From Bacteroidota bacterium (GTDB lineage: Bacteria; Bacteroidota; Bacteroidia; Chitinophagales; Chitinophagaceae), in NCBI GenBank assembly GCA_018267545.1, contig JAFDYG010000477.1, positions 1 through 64,000 on the forward strand: a stretch of 64,000 nt of DNA. The letters run 5' to 3'. Position numbers and translations under genes: made by a program. Each line of letters opens with the position of its first letter. Positions within the stretch are counted from its first letter, which is position 1. The notes under the pieces are model-generated. The model saw only the letters and a list, made by a program, of their open reading frames with translations. It was not told the DNA's origin and made no database searches. Of the stretch, positions 61,756 to 64,000 are shown piece by piece.

Positions 61756-62085
61756 ATGAAAAAGCTCATCATGGCCTTCTTTATCTCGATGGCCATTATA
61801 CCCGCACGCGCCCAGTTCTTCAAGAAGCTAAAAGAAGAAACAACGCAACGACTAAAGGAGAAAATGGAAATGAAGAAAAGCCAAAAAATCGACGAAACCA
61901 CCGAAAAGGCTTCCACCAAAGCCATGAGTGTTCCCGATTCACTGGTACAGAAGACCGCAAGGGCCATGAAGCCGAAGAAGCATTCGAAAACCGACAGCAC
62001 CGAAGCTCCAATACCCCAGCAGTCAATCATCGACAGCACGATCGTCCGCCCGGCCCAAGCCGATACCGCCACCACTCATTCATGA
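61756..62085 (+). CDS. Small secreted protein, charged and low-complexity
   Basis: A 109-residue protein with a clean signal peptide (LIMAFFISMAIIPARAQ) followed by a Lys/Glu-rich helical stretch (FFKKLKEETTQRLKEKMEMKK) and a Ser/Thr/Asp-rich tail. I recognise no family. The signal peptide, and its placement divergent from a sensor kinase, argue that it is a real gene. ATG 61756 is used; an open frame to 61726 adds ten residues before the signal. Its last ten bases overlap the end of the convergent gene at 62076. Confidence 0.6.
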   Translation: MKKLIMAFFISMAIIPARAQFFKKLKEETTQRLKEKMEMKKSQKIDETTEKASTKAMSVPDSLVQKTARAMKPKKHSKTDSTEAPIPQQSIIDSTIVRPAQADTATTHS

Positions 62086-62480
62086 TAATAAAGGGCGATC
62101 CGCCCAATCTGTAATACCGCCCCCGGCGGAAAAGGCCGGCTGGGAACCAAAACAAGATCGAGCTTCTTGTTGATAACGATGGGCCCCAGCTCGAATACCT
62201 GGTTCATTCCCGAATCCTCGTTTAAGCCATATAGTCCCATCGAGCCAATATAATTCGGACCCAGATACACATCGATAATGGGGATCGTATCCTTACTTTT
62301 TAAATCCTCGAAATGCAAAGAAAATCCCCCACCAACCCGACCGGCGCCCACCCCTCCAGTCCCAACCCCCTCCGGTTCAACCCTGAAATCATTCAAAACC
62401 TCGACACTAACCATCTGCCGATCGCCATTGATGACAATCGCCCCACTCGTCGAAGCAACAAGGTTTGAAAAATTGGACAT
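62076..62480 (-). CDS. Free-standing tyrosinase C-terminal-like domain protein
   Basis: This 134-residue protein has no signal peptide and consists almost entirely of a beta-sandwich that resembles the C-terminal region of the tyrosinase encoded 730 bases upstream in the same operon. Shared pattern: S/F-LHFE-(D/N)-(L/V), then IPxI-x-DVYL, a Gly-Ser-(M/I)-x(2)-(Y/F)-G block, L-x-L-V-P-(S/T)-x-P and IGRI-(A/S)-(L/I)-Y. In plant-type polyphenol oxidases the comparable C-terminal domain caps the active site. A separate copy might cap, chaperone or oligomerise with the tyrosinase. It starts 12 bases after the DUF2182 gene, so it belongs to the operon. A Gly/Val-rich loop (VGTGGVGAGRVGGG) sits at about 39-52. 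Confidence 0.68.
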   Translation of the reverse strand: MSNFSNLVASTSGAIVINGDRQMVSVEVLNDFRVEPEGVGTGGVGAGRVGGGFSLHFEDLKSKDTIPIIDVYLGPNYIGSMGLYGLNEDSGMNQVFELGPIVINKKLDLVLVPSRPFPPGAVLQIGRIALYYHE

Positions 62481-62492
62481 CCTACCTCAAAT

Positions 62493-63215
62493 TTAGCCTA
62501 TTTCAACACCAAACAGCACAAGCGCAATAATACCCCAGGCATATCCCGAAAACTTGCTCGTATGCGGAAACCAATACCGCTCGAAAATAAGCACACTAGT
62601 GACCATATACATAACAATAATGTTATGTTGAATCAGCGCCAACGCAAGCATCGGGGCCCAGCAAAGCTTCAGACAAACAGCCCCCATTTTAAATCCATAG
62701 CTCAAAGCGTCCGAACGCAATTGCCGGGCCTCGATACGTATCGGCATCGTTATACCGCATTGCATCATTTGTATAGGTCTCCCAGGAAGCCAAACGACGG
62801 CAGCGGCCAGCAGGAACAGCGACGCAGTGACCCAATGAAGCGGATAACTCATTCTCAAAAACAACACCAGCACTCCCACCGCTGCCCACACAACAATATA
62901 TCCAGCCAGGAACGACAAAATCCCCATCCACCTGTCTTTTTTCTTGACCGAAAATGCAACGTGCCGAACCGGCTTGCCAAGCAAAGGAAACATCATGGCT
63001 ATCACCATCAGGATCCAATCCATAAGACCCTTGAAAACACCCGGCCCTTCATCCGCCGCAGGCGTCACCCCTGCTGGAATTCCTCCCGCCGGAGTGCAAA
63101 AAATAACCCTCTCCTCATGAGACGCAAAAAGTATCCCCCTGAGTAATAAAACCCAGACCAAAAGGCTGACAAGCCAAACCCACCACTCCGGGTGTTTTCT
63201 AAAAAACTCACTCAC
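62493..63215 (-). CDS. DUF2182 family integral membrane protein
   Basis: A 240-residue polytopic inner-membrane protein of the DUF2182 family, sometimes described as predicted metal-binding. Seen here: an N-terminal helix (WWVWLVSLLVWVLLLRGILF), DWILMVIAMMFPLLGKPVRHVAF with a conserved Met-Met-Pro region and His, GYIVVWAAVGVLVLFL, a helix LFLLAAAVVWLPG ending at IQMMQCG, and GAVCLKLCWAPMLAL with two cysteines in a Cys-x3-Cys arrangement. Met/Cys/His residues in or near membrane helices suit a copper-handling role, which would fit the neighbouring copper enzyme; this is inference. The start is GTG at 63215, overlapping the tyrosinase stop by eight bases (translational coupling). Confidence 0.83.
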   Translation of the reverse strand: MSEFFRKHPEWWVWLVSLLVWVLLLRGILFASHEERVIFCTPAGGIPAGVTPAADEGPGVFKGLMDWILMVIAMMFPLLGKPVRHVAFSVKKKDRWMGILSFLAGYIVVWAAVGVLVLFLRMSYPLHWVTASLFLLAAAVVWLPGRPIQMMQCGITMPIRIEARQLRSDALSYGFKMGAVCLKLCWAPMLALALIQHNIIVMYMVTSVLIFERYWFPHTSKFSGYAWGIIALVLFGVEIG

Positions 63216-64000
63216 TATATATGCTTATACGTCCGATTTTCACAAAATTATCATCCGTCATCGGCTGCGTCGGCACCAAGTTCACCGTCAGCTTCTGCTC
63301 ATCCCAGCCCGGCAGAGCCCGCAGACGATTCATCAGGTCGGTAATATCGAGGGCAAAGTGCTGTCCGCTTCCCGCCTGATGCAAGCTGGGCGTCGAAGCA
63401 TCTTCCACCCCAAAGAAGCTGATAGAACCCGCATAGTAAGAGTCCGTATTCTCCGCATTTTCAGGAACGTTTAGATACACATCGTGGATCGGCGGAATTC
63501 CCCTCCCGGTCACATTCTCAAAATGCAAAAACGTTTTTTTAGCAGCAACAGTTCCCCCACGGCTGACCGGAGCGTTCTCCCTTTTTTGCATCGTCTCAGG
63601 CAGACTAAGACTAACGCTCGTCTTAGGACCTCCCAAAGTCAGCGTTTCATTCGTCGCAGCAACCACCTGCAGCGGTGTCGACAGATCGGCCTCGATCTCC
63701 AGCCCCCCACGCGATAACGCAGGACCACTCGGAGCCACTCCCTGGTAAGTATAACCGGTCAATACCTTTCGGGTATCCTCCACCGCACTGCTGATCATCT
63801 CTACCTCCGCTCCGCTCTTGTCATGAAATTTGAACGCAAACTTTAACCACGAAGCCTTCTTCGGGTCGGTCCGATGCCCCATGTTGAGCCAAACCTGCCA
63901 TAACCGGTCGATATTGGCATGATGCACCCAAAAGATCGGATCCAGCGCCGCCGCCCTCGGATCACCCATCGCCCCACCGATCGCAACATGCACCAGATCA
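63208..64000 (-). CDS. Tyrosinase / polyphenol oxidase family copper protein, C-terminal part (5' end outside window)
   Basis: The last 263 residues of a type-3 copper protein. The CuB site is visible: DLVHVAIGG with the first His at the window edge, and DPIFWVHHANIDRLWQVW with the second and third ligands. After the catalytic domain comes a linker (about 75-145 of the visible part) and a C-terminal beta-sandwich (KTFLHFENV, IPPIHDVYLNV, SISFFGVED, LTVNLVPTQP, FVKIGRISIYSE), the type seen in plant-like polyphenol oxidases. Tyrosinases oxidise phenols and catechols to quinones; in a plant-polymer degrader, phenolics released from lignocellulose are plausible substrates. The CuA half and the N-terminus lie outside the window. 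Confidence 0.9.
   Translation of the reverse strand, partial: DLVHVAIGGAMGDPRAAALDPIFWVHHANIDRLWQVWLNMGHRTDPKKASWLKFAFKFHDKSGAEVEMISSAVEDTRKVLTGYTYQGVAPSGPALSRGGLEIEADLSTPLQVVAATNETLTLGGPKTSVSLSLPETMQKRENAPVSRGGTVAAKKTFLHFENVTGRGIPPIHDVYLNVPENAENTDSYYAGSISFFGVEDASTPSLHQAGSGQHFALDITDLMNRLRALPGWDEQKLTVNLVPTQPMTDDNFVKIGRISIYSE

Noticed and set aside
61611..62075. N-terminal extension of the TPR histidine kinase
   Set aside because: The extra 155 residues are Phe/Cys/Ser-rich, oppose a gene with a good signal peptide, and precede a clean signal peptide starting at 61610.

Overview
The window looks like the chromosome of a soil- or plant-associated Bacteroidota, most likely family Chitinophagaceae (Chitinophaga/Puia-like). 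This is inferred from gene content: two SusC/SusD pairs, two very large hybrid two-component regulators (HTCS), DUF5686 and CarboxypepD_reg-type outer-membrane proteins, many signal peptides ending in a Gln-proximal cleavage site, Cys-lipoproteins, and start codons without strong Shine-Dalgarno sequences. GC is above 50% by eye. The + strand is C-rich over G almost everywhere, whichever strand is coding.

Region 1 (1-16834) is mixed housekeeping and accessory DNA: the end of an OmpA-type protein, an unknown secreted protein, a GH18-like lipoprotein with an altered active-site motif, a TIGR03118-type beta-propeller lipoprotein, a DUF5686 outer-membrane protein, an HD-domain phosphohydrolase, an NTF2-like lipoprotein, a TonB-dependent outer-membrane protein, a TlpA-like thioredoxin, an AAA/DUF4143 ATPase, an ORF6N protein, a pair of related small membrane proteins, a SnoaL-like protein and an SDR oxidoreductase. 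Region 2 (16831-20376, minus strand) is a two-gene iron-uptake operon: siderophore receptor, then PepSY-TM protein.

Region 3 (20500-44090) is a large xylan/arabinoxylan utilisation locus. A GH43 enzyme sits behind a LacI-type palindrome. A second GH43 and an HTCS form a minus-strand operon. Facing them is a plus-strand operon of GH115 alpha-glucuronidase, an acetylesterase-GH10 xylanase fusion, SusC and SusD, closed by a terminator. A GH27-GH43 fusion, a small outer-membrane barrel and a six-hairpin glycosidase-like protein follow. Together these could strip acetyl, glucuronosyl, arabinosyl and galactosyl/arabinopyranosyl groups, cut the xylan backbone and import the oligosaccharides. The divergent GH43/GH115 promoter carries a cluster of repeated half-sites that are candidate HTCS operators.

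Region 4 (44110-57934) is a second polysaccharide locus: HTCS, SusC, SusD, two about 85% identical GH5-like hydrolases flanking a sialidase-fold/CBM9-like lipoprotein, then a PI-PLC/GDPD-like secreted protein. Its substrate cannot be read from sequence with confidence. Region 5 (58069-64000) holds a YiaA/B-like membrane protein, a YcaQ-like DNA glycosylase, a TPR sensor histidine kinase without a partner in view, a small secreted protein, and a tight minus-strand operon of tyrosinase (running off the window), a DUF2182 membrane protein and a free-standing copy of the tyrosinase C-terminal domain. That last operon is the least familiar arrangement here. No tRNA, rRNA, CRISPR array, insertion sequence or prophage was seen.
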